A stretch of 64,000 nt of DNA from Anas platyrhynchos. Taxonomy: Eukaryota > Chordata > Aves > Anseriformes > Anatidae. The notes below the pieces were generated by a model. It worked only from the letters and a program-made list of their open reading frames with translations. It did not search any database and was not told where the DNA came from. The DNA is taken from contig NC_092611.1 of the NCBI RefSeq assembly GCF_047663525.1, positions 9,833,001-9,897,000 of the forward strand, read 5' to 3'. The position numbers and the translations under genes were made by a program. Positions 36,701-47,847 of the stretch are shown piece after piece (positions within the stretch are counted from its first letter, which is position 1; every line of letters starts with the position of its first letter).

Positions 36701-39700
36701 CTGCTCTTGGAGGAAGGGTGAGGGCAGCTTGGCACCAGCGCCAGATGAGAGGAACTGCAGCAGGGCTCAAGCAGGGCCAGATGCTCGGCTGATGGAGATG
36801 TGATGCTGAGGGGTACAGGAGTCACTTCCTACACCCCTGCATGACCTGAAGGAAGCGACGTACCCCCAGCACCCCGGAGCTCACACATCCCTGTGCAAGT
36901 CCACCCCACATAGTACACATTCACATCACCTCACACACCTCAGCTGCAGTTTCCCTGCAATCCTGTCCCATTTTAAAATCAGCCATTTACAGTAGCTTTC
37001 TTAGCAGCACAGCATCAGTACAATCCAGCCTGTACCTCCCTGCTTCCATCCTTCAGGGGCTGTTGTGCCTTCCATTGGTCAGATCTGAAGTTTCAGGGGA
37101 GCACCAAGCACCACAGGTGGTACTTGTGTAGTCCTGCCTGCAGAAGGACCACAACAGCCCTGGGCAAACGAGGGTTTGGGGCTGATCACAGGCTGATGGG
37201 GACCAGCAGCTTTTGGCTAAAGCAGAAGTGCTAAATAAATAATAATCCTGACAAATGTTGCAGTAAAGGGAAAGGATGGGGGAGGAAGAGCTAAAGCATC
37301 TATGAACTGTTTTTCATTCCCCACATAGCACTCAGTTATTTACCTCAATCAGGACAGACATCTGCAGAGAAATGTTTTTCCCCTTCCCTGGTTAAAATCC
37401 TTTTTGATCATGTTCAACTTGAATTTTACCTTGGATTTCCTCAGAGTCGAAATGGGAAAGACAGAGGGAGCATAAGGCCTTCTGCCATTCCTCAGGGTCA
37501 GAAAATTCTAGAAAGAAGGGAAAGGATGAGATCTCCACCCATGTGCAGATTCTATTGGAGGTCATATTTACATTACTCAAATGACCAGCCTAAACATGGA
37601 CTCTCTTGTAGTGTTCCAGGGAGGAGAAGGAAGGAGCATAGAGGTCAGATTCCTTTAATGCAGACTTTTATACCAGCACAGAACACCGTTGAACCCAAGT
37701 TCCACATTTCCATCCATCCTTTTACCAGGTTTTCCCCACACAGCCGCCCTCCCCGTACCCCTGCAGCCAGCTAGCTTCCAACTCCTTGCTTGCCCAGGCA
37801 TCCCTCTCCCTGCTCCTCTTCCTTGCCTCCTCTCTGCTTGAAATGCAGCATGAAATAAAGTCTCTGGCTGACACAGCTGGCTCCTGAGCAGACCCGTACC
37901 TCTTCCTTGGAGGCACAGGCACACACCTGTGTCTCCTGGCTGAGCCCTGGGGCTTCAGGGAATGGCACTGCTGCCTCGGGGTTAGGCAACAGAGAAGCAA
38001 AAGACAAAATAAATAAATCAGACCCTTAATCACTGCTTCACGAGCAGCATTACCAAACAGTCATTACAGCTGGATTTTCCCTTTCCTTCCACAGAGCAGA
38101 GATCAGCTTTTTAATATACTTAAGAACACCCATCACAAGGCAGTTTTGCCAAGTGTAATTGCATGTCTGGTTATCAGCTGCCTGCCTCACCGACACAGTT
38201 CTCCTGCATCACCAACAACAAACGGAGAATTTTCCAAACAAGCCAAACAAGCCCAGAACACACAGCTTTTTCCCCTGCAGCACCCAGTGCTCTGCTTGCA
38301 GGGACAGCATCCTTCAGGCAGGACCTCTACAACTATTTCACGCTAAGTAGCGTGGAAAAAAAAGCTGTGAAAGCTCTGCTTCCTGCAACACTCACCTTCC
38401 TTGGAAATCAGAAATTAAATGGGAAGTTTACACTTAGCCAGGTAATAACTCACACTGACGGGTACTTGGTGTGGAGCTTCTGCTGGTGCTGTGCACAGCC
38501 CCACACAACTTGGCTAGGGCTGAGGAAATGGGCTCCTCACGGCAACCGGCAGTGGCTGCCCCTGGACCTGCTGCCCCCAGGGGTTTTGCTTGGCGCTCTG
38601 CTGCCCTTGGTGCATCAGCTCAGCACGTGCCTTAGAGCACATGTCCAAGCAGAGCAGCAAACAGAGCGTTTGCCTCTCGTAAATCAAAGAGCAACTCTAA
38701 AGCCACCATGGGATGATCATTCTTTTCTCCATCCCTCCCAGCACATGTACAAAGACTCAAAAAGTCAAGACACATTTCTTGTAAGCATTCATATACAAAC
38801 CTACAGAAACATTGCTCAATTAAGGAGATTTACAATGCACAATTTCAACACTCTTTGGACTTGCTGCCATCACTGAACACCTACAAAGGTTTTCTTAGAT
38901 TTCAGCAGTGCAGGACAGGACTCCAAGTAATCCTGAGACCCTCTGGTTAAAACAGGATTTAGGTCAGGTCTTGCTGCATTCAGGCTTTTAAAGAGAAACT
39001 TTTCCATTACCGTGTTCCACCTAAGGCAGCAAAATGTAACGCAGCTACTAGGAAGGAGCACTAATAGCAGAGGGCCTATTTTTTGCCAGCCAGCGGGAAA
39101 GAAAATGCAGGCAGCCAGCATGTGCCTAATTGGAAAAGCCTTCACATTTTGCAGTGAGCCTTATTGTGGAGTAAAACAGGACTTTTTGAGATATTGGACA
39201 GCCCTGCTGACAGAGAAAAGCATGGCCTTGCTTCTTACCTCTGTGCAGTACCTTCTAATAACAAGCCGTCACTGAACATTAATATTACCTGAAACATTTT
39301 AATGTTTACAGCCCTTCACGTTATCACATTGTTAGGATTTTGTGCAAGTTCGTGGTTGGTTGGTTTCCACTGTTGGTTTCTGACACTTAACAGTGAAGCA
39401 ATGAGGTGCATCCAGTGGCAGGTTCCACCACCAGGCAGCACCACGGCACAAAAGAACTGATTAATCAGATTGTTGGAATAAGACAAACTGTTGCAACATA
39501 AACCTGCTGTAGATTACCAGAGCATTTCACTAATTCTTTCTTTTGTATGAACAGCAGTCTCTCTTCCCTTCAGAAGCTCTTACAGTGGTTCAGCCTCACG
39601 GAAAGACTCCTTAATCCTGATCTAATTGCCTGCCTTTCCCACTTACTTGCTCATCCTCCAACAGCCTCCGTGGGGTTTTGGTAGCTCATCTTTGTGTGTA

Positions 39701-39958
39701 GTCGGCACAAAAACCCCAGAGGCAAAGCTGTGCAAGCTCAGCAGACTCTTCATTTCTCATTGCTATGACCTCTGTCAGTCTGCAGACTCAAATCAACATT
39801 GTCAACACTTGGACAACTGGGGTACAACAAAATCTGCAGCATATTTACTACATGTAATTCACTTTAAAGTAGAAAGTGAAAGTGTTCTGTATACATCCAT
39901 CCATATTTTACAGCCAAGCTCCTGCTCACGTCTTCTCTCACTTTAAACATTACAACAG

Positions 39959-40014
39959 CTTGACAAGTTTGAAGACGTGACTCTGTATCCCAGAGCAGAG
40001 CATATGCTGCTCGG
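39959..40014 (+). other. Weak candidate internal exon (56 nt)
   Basis: A pyrimidine-rich stretch and 'acaacag' precede the segment, and GTAAGT follows it. One frame is open throughout (18 codons, reading LDKFEDVTLYPRAEHMLL). No flanking exon was found and no family is recognised. It could easily be chance. Confidence 0.12.
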
Positions 40015-41926
40015 GTAAGTGATTGCTCACTTGGTTCTGGTTTCCTTCCACCCTAATCCCGGGACCATTGCAGTTTCGGTGTGGGGTTAACATAGGCACA
40101 AGGCATTGTGCTTCTGATTCACAGGGGTATTATGCAGGTTAAACTTCAAAGAAGGCTTTGCTCCCTGTGATTACATCCGAGTTAAACATTAATACATCAA
40201 ATACATCAGCACATCTTCCCAGCAAAAGAAGGTGCAGTGTCAGTACGCCAATAGTTCTGTTTCCTTTCACCCTTGACCTGCCACCCTAGAGGGCCAGTGA
40301 AAAAGCTTTGCTGTGCCACTGTTCAGTGCCTCTTGGGGTCATCTCTGCAGCAGCTGCATTTTCTACTTCATCCCAATACTCAGCTAACACACAATGCACA
40401 ATATAGGAGAAATTCTCATAGGTCTTGCCAATATTATTTATTCCTGAAGCCCATCCTCCACAAGCAGCAGAGGCCCTGTTCTGCCCCAGATGCTGGACTT
40501 GAGGCTGGCCTAGCCACATCTCTGGACTTCTAGGCAAGCACCAAACCATTTTGATCTATAACGGCTTGAAATCCCTGCAAACTTTCATGGAAAATGCCAC
40601 TACTGTGAAATCCATGTTTTATTTTTTTTTTGTTATTCACACAGCAGTACCACTAACAAACCCTATTTCCATTTCAAATCCTCTCCTGCCCCTGACACCC
40701 AGGATACCAGCCTGGGTCCTCCACCCCTAATCTATTTCGGGTGTTCCTGAGGCATCTCATGCTGTTGTACAACAGCTGCTCTATTGCGAGTGTGGAGTGG
40801 GGCTATTTTTAGCTGTATTATAGCAAAAGGAAGCTTCAAGGAGGCAACCGTCTACATTACAGCCTCAAGAGCTCTTCCCAGACATGAAGCCATTGTCTAC
40901 ATCAATTCCTTTATTAATCTAAGTGGGGTATTTAGACCAGTGAACATGTGTACATGCACTCTTAGGGTTCCTGCTATCCTCAGCTTAGCTAGACCCATTT
41001 AATTACACCCATTAGTAAGCAATAAGGCTTTTAGAGTAAGAATTTCCGTCTGGTGATCATTTTTCAGGTTCAAAAACAGAAAATGCTATAGTTTAACAAG
41101 CAGAATTAAAAGGGGAAAAAGAGCTTTCCAAAGCTGTGGATTATGAAGGAAATTGCAAGCAGCCATAACGCCTGGGACAAATACAAGTTCTGATACACTT
41201 TGCTGTTCCAGTTGTGCTATTTATGAATATATTTGTCTGGTACTATAGGCAAATTGTTATAAAAGACAGCACCAGAGCATGCAGGTTGATGACAGCGCCT
41301 GTCTCAGCTGCAGACAGAGAGGAACAGGCAAGGACATGGGCTCCGTAGGACTAACAGGGAAGCAACCCCAGAGTTCAGGTCAGCTCAGATATGAAATCCT
41401 CCCAGAGTGGATTTAAAGGAGAGGCAGCTCCAGAAAGCACCATCAAATGCGTTTCAAGCAACAAGAAAAAACAGCTTTACAGGGAAGCAGTCATGTGTTT
41501 TTATGCTTTAAGTTGGCTCATTTTTTGAGCTCTTTGATCCTGTAATTTTATTTTGTCTATTTCTTAGCTAGAATTATATGCTGGAAAACACTAATAACCT
41601 GTTAAACAGCCTGATTGATAAGTAAAGCCTTATAGACAGCATAAAAACCCTAAGCCATTCACTCACCACCCATGTCTGTGCTGTGTCGAAGTGATGATTC
41701 AGAGACTCTGAGATCCAGCAGTCACATTTCCCAAACAAACCAGGGAAATGGCTCCCTAGCAATAAAAGCAATAAATACTGATCACACCCAGCTAAGGCCA
41801 GGGTTGCTTCTGCTGATGAAGGATTTCATCTGTTTTGAGATCAGCCTTAAATTGTTAAACACTAATTAAAAAAAGAAAGAAGAACCTTCCCGTACTTGTC
41901 TCACCAGGAAGAAAAATGTTGGTTTC

Positions 41927-41949
41927 TTTTTTTTTTTTTTTTTTTTTTT
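41927..41949 (-). repeat. Poly-T tract (23 T)
   Basis: Twenty-three T, then 'aga' and a further run of T. No retroposon body was recognised. Confidence 0.96.
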
Positions 41950-43740
41950 AGATTTTTTTTTAGAAGTCATCCTCGGTGAGCTCTTAGGAGGCCCAGCCTA
42001 TTGATGAGAGAGCTTCGCAAGCTGATGAGCTGGAGAGATGCATATCCAATGCTGGGAGCAGCTGACTTGCTGGAGCTGACTTTCCTCCCAGCTGCTGAGA
42101 TGTGTCTTTACTCCTAAGGACCTAGTTAGAGTCAGATCTGTCAGAGAATAACTGACAGCTCTGTAGATTTCCTCCTTTTCTGTTTTTGCTACTTCTGGTT
42201 CCTTCTCTAGACACTTCCACCTCTTCTTCCAGAGGGCTTGGATGAGAGCTTAAAGCCTTTGTTATTCGTCTGCAACCCATTAAAAAAGATCCCACTTCTT
42301 CAAGTCATCCACACAGAATGATCAAAGTCTGACTCAAATGTCTAGCGTGCAAATCGTAATAATACCCCAGGAGATTTTATCCACGGTACTAAAAACAGAA
42401 GACCCAAGATGCAAAACGCTACTGAAAATGCCTGTAAGAGAAATCTGGCAAAAGAAAAATCCCATCCCATTTGTCCAAACCTGGACAGACAAGCCTTTAG
42501 AGAATTCTTGTCAGAGGGAAGTTGTGCAAGACATTTGCAATTATACATTACCTACTTGCTTTTAAATTATAATGGTGCCAGAAATGCTTGATCTACAGCC
42601 TGTACATTCTCTGGAAAATGTTTTTAATGTAACAAGACAAGCAATCTATCAAGACGTTTGTGTAAACAATTTATCCTTCATAAGTATTTTTGAGGCGGAG
42701 GCAGAACAAAAATAAAAGAGAGTCCAATGGCTTTTCAGTCAATTTAAAAATGTACTGCTTTTCATAGCAAGGAAAGACTTCCTGGCATGGAGCTTGCAAT
42801 GAAGACTCACTCCCTGTGATGGAGACCATTTTAAACAGGACTGGAGAAACTCAGATAAGCTAGAACTGAAAATGCTTATATGAGAAAAAGGTACAATTCA
42901 TCCCTCTTCTGAAGCTAACAATACAATGGACTCAGTTAGACTTCCAGGCCGTGTTCCCATCACCAATAATTGTGCTTAAAAAAGCAGCTTCTGCTGCTCC
43001 TCCTGTATGTACTGGGTAACCTCCAGGGATCTCGGCCTCAGTCTCCTGTGTGCCCCTAAAAGAGCCCCTGAGCAGGTGAGTTTCCCTGGAAAAAAAGGCT
43101 GCAGAATCTGCCTTTTCTGATATATTTTGGAGGAGCAATGGAGGAGGTGATGCCCTAGCCATTCTCTGGGTAGCCCTGAAATACCAAAATTGTCCATGTG
43201 GACAGCTGGGCCAGCAAGCTCTGTATGGCCATGAGGAAAAGGAAGACTCAGTCTGCTTCAAGTAAGATTTTCAGAGACAAAATAATCGCAAGGCTTAGGA
43301 CTTTGAACTTCTTGCAGCAAATGTCACAGAAAAACGCAAGCACACGATAGTCATTGGAAAAATTCACACTCAGCTGCAAAGGGTTCGTCAAAAGGCGCTG
43401 AAGCAATTGCTCCCTGATTTGTTGCTCTGTGTTTTCATTTAGTTTTCCCAACAACAGCAGCACAGAATATCAGAGCCACTGGCCCATGAAGAAATACAAA
43501 ATCGTAAGAAAGAGAAGCAGAATACATTCTCCCCAGCTAGTGGAGCGGCTGATCTGAGAAACCTGTGCTGGGGAAGGCAGATGAAGGGCAGCACAAGAAT
43601 GGATAGGGTCGAATCAGAGATGGCAGAGAGCCACCCCATCCCTGCCTCGTTGTAGCCCACAGAAAATGCTCTCTTCCAAAGCACACCTGCTTTTGGCCAC
43701 AGATGCCATTCATACAGAAGAAGGAGCAGGCCCAGGCATC

Positions 43741-43766
43741 CCCCCCCTCTCCCCCCCCCCCCCGCC
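43741..43766 (+). repeat. C-tract (C7 and C13)
   Basis: C7, then TCT, then 13 C in a row and GCC. The minus strand carries G13, a possible G-quadruplex or i-motif site and a likely source of sequencing length error. Confidence 0.95.
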
Positions 43767-43857
43767 TAGTACAGAGCCAGCGGATTGGGGGTTTCCCTGG
43801 GCGAAAAGTGTCAATCTGCCTTTGCTAAATAAAATCTTCCTTCAGGAACCAGAGGCA

Positions 43858-43925
43858 GCAAAGGCTGAGGGATGTGACCAAGCTCATGCAGGAAGGCTGT
43901 GTCAGAGCGAGAAGCTGAAAAAACT
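43858..43925 (+). repeat. MIR/L2-like SINE tail relic
   Basis: The phrases 'gatgtgaccaagctcatgca' and 'ggaaggctgtgtcagagc' parallel the MIR/L2 tail 'agtgacttgcccaaggtcac ... agtctgtggcagagc' in order and spacing. It is in plus orientation and heavily diverged. Confidence 0.5.
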
Positions 43926-44139
43926 GTCCCTAAGTGGTGTGTTCCCCATCCGACCTGCAGCCCCCTCTTGCACCAAGGCTGTTCCTTGCCTCAGCGGTGA
44001 GTTACGCTGCAGAAAGTTTGCTCAACCTAATGCTTCGTTTCACTTCTCATCAACCCCACTTCTGTTGCTTTAAGGCTGCTGCCCAAAGCACTAAAGAGTG
44101 AAAAATATCAGCCTTTTTTCCCTCTGTATTACTGTTCCA

Positions 44140-44435
44140 AAGCCGACTGACTCGGCATCACTGCGGCACGGCTGGAAATTACGCACGGCTGGCAGCCCCA
44201 CCGGGGGGAGCAGGGCACCCCCAGCATCCTCACCGCCCCCCTGCCTTTCGCAGCCCCTTCCTCATCACCTGAATCCCCCAACCCTCGGCTCGGCAGCTCC
44301 AGCTGCCGGCTTCCACCCGGGGAACAGCGCGGAGCCCGGTCGAGGGTCGCCACCTCGTGGCACCGCGGGGAGCGCCGCGGCCCCCACGCTGCCGGGGCTG
44401 GGGGTCCGCAGCGTTCCGGGGCTTGGGATGTCCGT
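44140..44435. promoter_or_regulatory. CpG island
   Basis: About 30 CpGs in roughly 300 bp with high GC, against a CpG-poor background. It contains runs such as 'accgcggggagcgccgcgg'. CpG islands usually mark promoters or orphan regulatory elements. No TATA box, clear first exon or long coding frame was found beside it on either strand. On the minus strand a GTGAGG donor-like site lies at about 44227-44232, at the island's edge. A distant promoter, a non-coding RNA start, or an orphan island are all possible. Confidence 0.6.
44349..44360 (-). promoter_or_regulatory. CTCF-like site in CpG island
   Basis: GCCACCTCGTGG matches the reverse CTCF core GCCMYCTRSTGG with one mismatch, inside the CpG island. 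CTCF organises chromatin loops and boundaries. Binding is inferred. Confidence 0.4.
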
Positions 44436-44798
44436 GCTGTCCCTGGCAGGGGAAACTGGGGGGCCCTGAGCTCGTGCAGAGTCAGTCCCGCCCCCAAATG
44501 GAGAGGCAGAGGCGTAAAATGGTTTTCTTTCCATCAGTGGGTCCCAAAGCATTTGAGATGGCCAAGGGGGCCGGGTTACTCCGTGTTTTGTCCAAGGAGA
44601 AACTGAGGCAGTGAGGGGGGGGTGTTGCTCAGACAGAGGGACAGGGATGGACCTGGGCTGCTTCCAGCTCACATCCTACAGCCAGGACCCCTCATCCCCC
44701 TCAGTGCTGGGCTGCTTACCCTGCAAGTCACCCACGAGGAGACCTACATGTCCCAGACCCCATGAAACAGGGACCGACATGCTCAGCCCGGTGAGCAA

Positions 44799-44812
44799 GT
44801 TGCCATGGCGAT
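44799..44812. promoter_or_regulatory. RFX X-box-like half palindrome
   Basis: GTTGCCATGGCGAT has a perfect left X-box half (GTTGCC) and spacer, but two mismatches in the right half. It lies about 360 bp beyond the CpG island. Confidence 0.3.
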
Positions 44813-45149
44813 CTTTGGGTGATGCAGCACAGATAGAGAGGGGCAGCGAAAAGGAGTGTAATTAATTTAAGTCATTAAGAACAATTAGCGTTTATTAAAC
44901 CAAGTTTATTGAAAGAAGGAAACAAAGCAAACAAATCAGATTTTTAACCCATAAAACAAGGAAGTCTGCTCTTTCTAATGCAAATAATGCTCCGTGGAGA
45001 AGAGAGTGCACAGGAAGGATTAACTGCATTACCAACCATATACAAACAGCAAATCTCATTCCTTATTGTTCATCTGAAATGAAAACTATGGCCAGTTAAT
45101 CCATTTCATCCAGAGCAAGTGTTTCCGAAGATTAAGAAGCTGAGAGGAG

Positions 45150-45290
45150 TAAGTTAGTTGCAGATAAATGCCTTGGTTCGTGGCCATAGGCAAAGATCGC
45201 CGTGGCTCGGATTGATAAAGCATTACCAAGGAGCAGGAAATCCATCCACCCGTCTATCAGTCATCAGTGGCTATTAAACGTGATGGTGTA
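45150..45290. promoter_or_regulatory. Enhancer-like unique patch
   Basis: The patch has CpGs retained in AT-rich unique DNA ('gttcgtggcc', 'atcgccgtggctcgg') together with GATA-type 'cagataaatg', 'ttgataaag' and 'ctatcagtc'. This mixture is typical of conserved non-coding elements. Conservation is untested. Confidence 0.25.
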
Positions 45291-46262
45291 GAGGTGCCCT
45301 CCAGCACAGGAAGTCCTTAAGATGCTAACAGTCTGATGGCAGCACTAAGGATACTCCATGCTTTACCATTCGTCTCTTGCTACTGCCAAGACCGGGGTAC
45401 CTGACCTACTACAGGATCTACACTTTGTCTCTCCATTCCCTGGCCTTTACACCGGGTTTAACAGCATCATTTCTTTCCCTAAGCTGTGCTAATGAAGCGT
45501 GTGTCATGATCACTTTTCCAGGGTCACCTCAAAGCGATTAACAGCTCTGGGCAGCTCCTGCTGACATGTGCCATCGATCTGGAGGTCCCACGGTCAGACC
45601 TGCTCAGTGAGGCTCATTGCGTGTCCATCAAACCTCGCACAGCACCTAGCCCAAAAGCAGAGCAGGGTGGCTTTATCACACTACATGAATGTGGTTGATG
45701 CAAAACCAGCAGACAGACATTTTGCAGGGAAAGGTTCTGCTTGGTGCTGCCATCACAGATGTGTCCAGCAGAACAGCAGCTCTTCTCCAAGCACGTTTCA
45801 GCAGAGGTGTTTTTGCAGCTGTAACCAACAAGCAAAGGGCCTTGACTGCATGTTGGGCAGCAAACCACCCCTGAAATGCTTGTAAAAAGATTTTGTCCTG
45901 TTTATTCCCCAAATACTCTTCTTGGGGCTCCTCTGAGCTTCACAGAAGTCAGTGACAAGCATGAGGGCATTTCCCCACTCCCCTGGTGTTGGAAAAGCAG
46001 GAACCCAAGCATCCAAACCCACCATGGGATGGGGTAAACTGGAATTTAATTAGGTCACTCCCCAGATACATTAAACACAGATGTCCAGATTCAGGAGATT
46101 GCAGATTTATTGGGCATTGATTAAATGAAAAATCAAATAAGAGGAGAGTCACAGCCGACTGCCACAGTCATGTGCCAGCCCTCCCGGAGGGGATCCAAGG
46201 CAGGTTATAATTAATATTACACAGTCCTGACAGGCAAGATAAAAGTTCTGGCCAGGCCAGGA

Positions 46263-46320
46263 CATAATTTATCATCTATTTATTCTCCAGCATAATTTAT
46301 TAACATGAATAAACATTCTG
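46263..46320. promoter_or_regulatory. AT-rich patch with repeated CATAATTTAT
   Basis: The 10-mer CATAATTTAT occurs twice (46263-46272 and 46291-46300), 28 bp apart, followed by a forkhead-like 'gaataaacatt'. It could be a paired homeodomain-type site or chance in AT-rich DNA. Confidence 0.2.
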
Positions 46321-46675
46321 CAGGCAGATTTGTAGTTAATATGTTATGGTTTCTCAGCAAAGGGTGTCAGGAGCACACAACACACGCTGCTGTTCAGAGG
46401 CCCTCCATCTCAGAAGAGCAGAAAGCTCCACAAATAAATACAGCCTCCAGCTGCATATCCAAATATGAAAAGAGCTTTGTAAATGGCACTGCCAAGCCAT
46501 CCTCCTGGGCAGGGCCACCAGCTCCTGCCACTGACCCTTTAGCTAGGAACCACACCAGCACCAAGCATGTCCCTGCAGCAGCAAACCTGGGCTGCACTGC
46601 TGAAATAAAAGCTGTAGCAAACTTCTGAATTCATGTCCTTGGATTAATGCCTGCCTCTAACACTGTTAGTGGCAG

Positions 46676-46738
46676 GAAATTCTGGCTCCAATTAAATCGA
46701 TGGCAAAAGTCCCGCTGACTCCAACAAGCCAGAATTTC
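46676..46738. repeat. Ancient repeat relic with perfect 12-bp terminal inverted repeats
   Basis: GAAATTCTGGCT (46676-46687) and its exact reverse complement (46727-46738) flank 39 bp containing 'atcgatggcaaaagtcccgc'. From memory, this resembles an old amniote repeat phrase ('aaatcctggccc ... cattgacttcaatgg ... gccaggatttca') often seen in turtle, crocodile and bird DNA. The family name is not certain. Confidence 0.5.
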
Positions 46739-47572
46739 AGCCTGGTTCCCATCACCTCATGCTGCAGCGCACAGAGCCCTGGCCAAGATCAGTGCTGATA
46801 ATTTCAGTGCAGCTTTAGTGGAGCACTATCCATAGCAAATATGGGCTTTAGAGGCTGGCTTTTTGGATAGCTGGTGTAAATGATGACAGATACCTGGGCA
46901 GAGCTGTACAGGAAGAAAGCAGCAATTTCCAGCCAGCTTTCAGGTCCCAGCCTTCAGCTGTGCCATCCATTTGAGACAGACTATTTTTTCTGAGGTGTTT
47001 GACCAGCCCATAGCATAACAGAGGCATGTGGTATTCCCAGCCACACGTCAACTGTCAGGTGCTTTTAAAAAATGAGTGGTTACAGCAGTGCACGTCCTGG
47101 GGGAGCACAGCTGCACACCACTGCTTGATCAGTGTTTTCTCCTGGAGGAACATAAGTGTAGCTTCCCAGAGTGGAAGGAGATTTTTCCACTTAAACCAGG
47201 GCAAACTCCTTCTCCCCACTCCAAAGACATTACCAAACATGGAGATGGCTGTGGAGGAAGCTGCAAGGAGATTAAATTAGCAGAAAGCACAAAGAAATGA
47301 GGACTGGCAGTGCCTGTGCTTGCAATGGCCCCAAAGTCCATCTCCATCAAACAATATTTCAGTAGCAGCATCCTCTGTAAAGTAGGGCTGTGCTAATAGA
47401 GTTAATAGAGATCAAACACCTTGAGACCAGCAGAAGGCCAAGGAGCTCTGCTACTGAATGATCAGAATCATACAAGAGCACCATAATCACAGGGCACTAC
47501 AGGCTGCAGTTGGCAGCTGCTGTCTAGTCCACAAGAAGCAGACTGAAAAATCCTATAGCTCGTTTTCCAGAA

Positions 47573-47604
47573 AAATAAATAAATAAATAAATAAATAAAT
47601 AAAA
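47573..47604 (+). repeat. (AAAT)n microsatellite
   Basis: About seven to eight perfect AAAT units. Confidence 0.95.
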
Positions 47605-47785
47605 GTAGGGAGTGGTTTTTAGAGGGTCAAAATGTCCACTGGGAAGTAGGAAAAAAATTACTGGAGATTTGGGCATCATGTCTCCCATTTCCTTACAGCA
47701 GAAAGATAAGTCACAAAACTCACATTCTTCTGTCAAGATGCATACATTTAGACTGGTGGAAAAAAAAATAAAAAATTAGTGTCTG

Positions 47786-47847
47786 CTTTTTTTTTTTTTC
47801 CCTTTCTTTTTTTTTTTTTCCTTTCTTTTTTTTTTTTTTTTTCCTTT
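47786..47847 (+). repeat. 62-nt pure polypyrimidine tract
   Basis: T13, CCCTTTC, T-run, CCTTTC, T-run and CCTTT with no purine. The near-mirror blocks mean it could form triplex (H-DNA) structure. No splice acceptor AG with an exon follows directly. Confidence 0.95.

Larger units (their letters stand above)
31731..36900. other. Non-coding stretch, no gene supported
   Basis: Unique sequence apart from the (TAAAAA)n array and a possible repeat relic at 33655-33705. The 172-codon frame at 32150-32668 has no recognisable domain and no good splice context. There is a T/A-rich stretch at 34590-34770. Confidence 0.65.
36901..43700. other. Non-coding stretch, no gene supported
   Basis: Unique, moderately AT-rich. 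The 237-codon frame at 38163-38876 is the second longest in the window, but it has no signal peptide or domain and a scattered amino-acid composition, so I reject it as a gene. The stretch holds a 23-base T-tract at 41927-41949 and a weak candidate exon at 39959-40014. Nothing else stands out. Confidence 0.65.
44436..47785. other. Non-coding stretch with enhancer-like patches
   Basis: Unique sequence after the island. It contains an X-box-like site (44799-44812), an octamer (44978-44985), an enhancer-like patch (45150-45290), an inverted-repeat relic (46676-46738) and an (AAAT)n array (47573-47604). No gene is supported. Confidence 0.65.

Noticed and set aside
38163..38876. 237-codon plus-strand open frame
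   Set aside because: Scattered composition, no domain or signal peptide, and good donors inside it lie on the opposite strand.
41280..41305. Possible REST/NRSF site (gacagcgcc)
   Set aside because: Only the right half-site is present. The left half is absent at the required spacing.
43026..43075. Possible short exon before GTGAGT at 43076
   Set aside because: Only about 50 nt, two frames open, no partner. Not distinguishable from chance.
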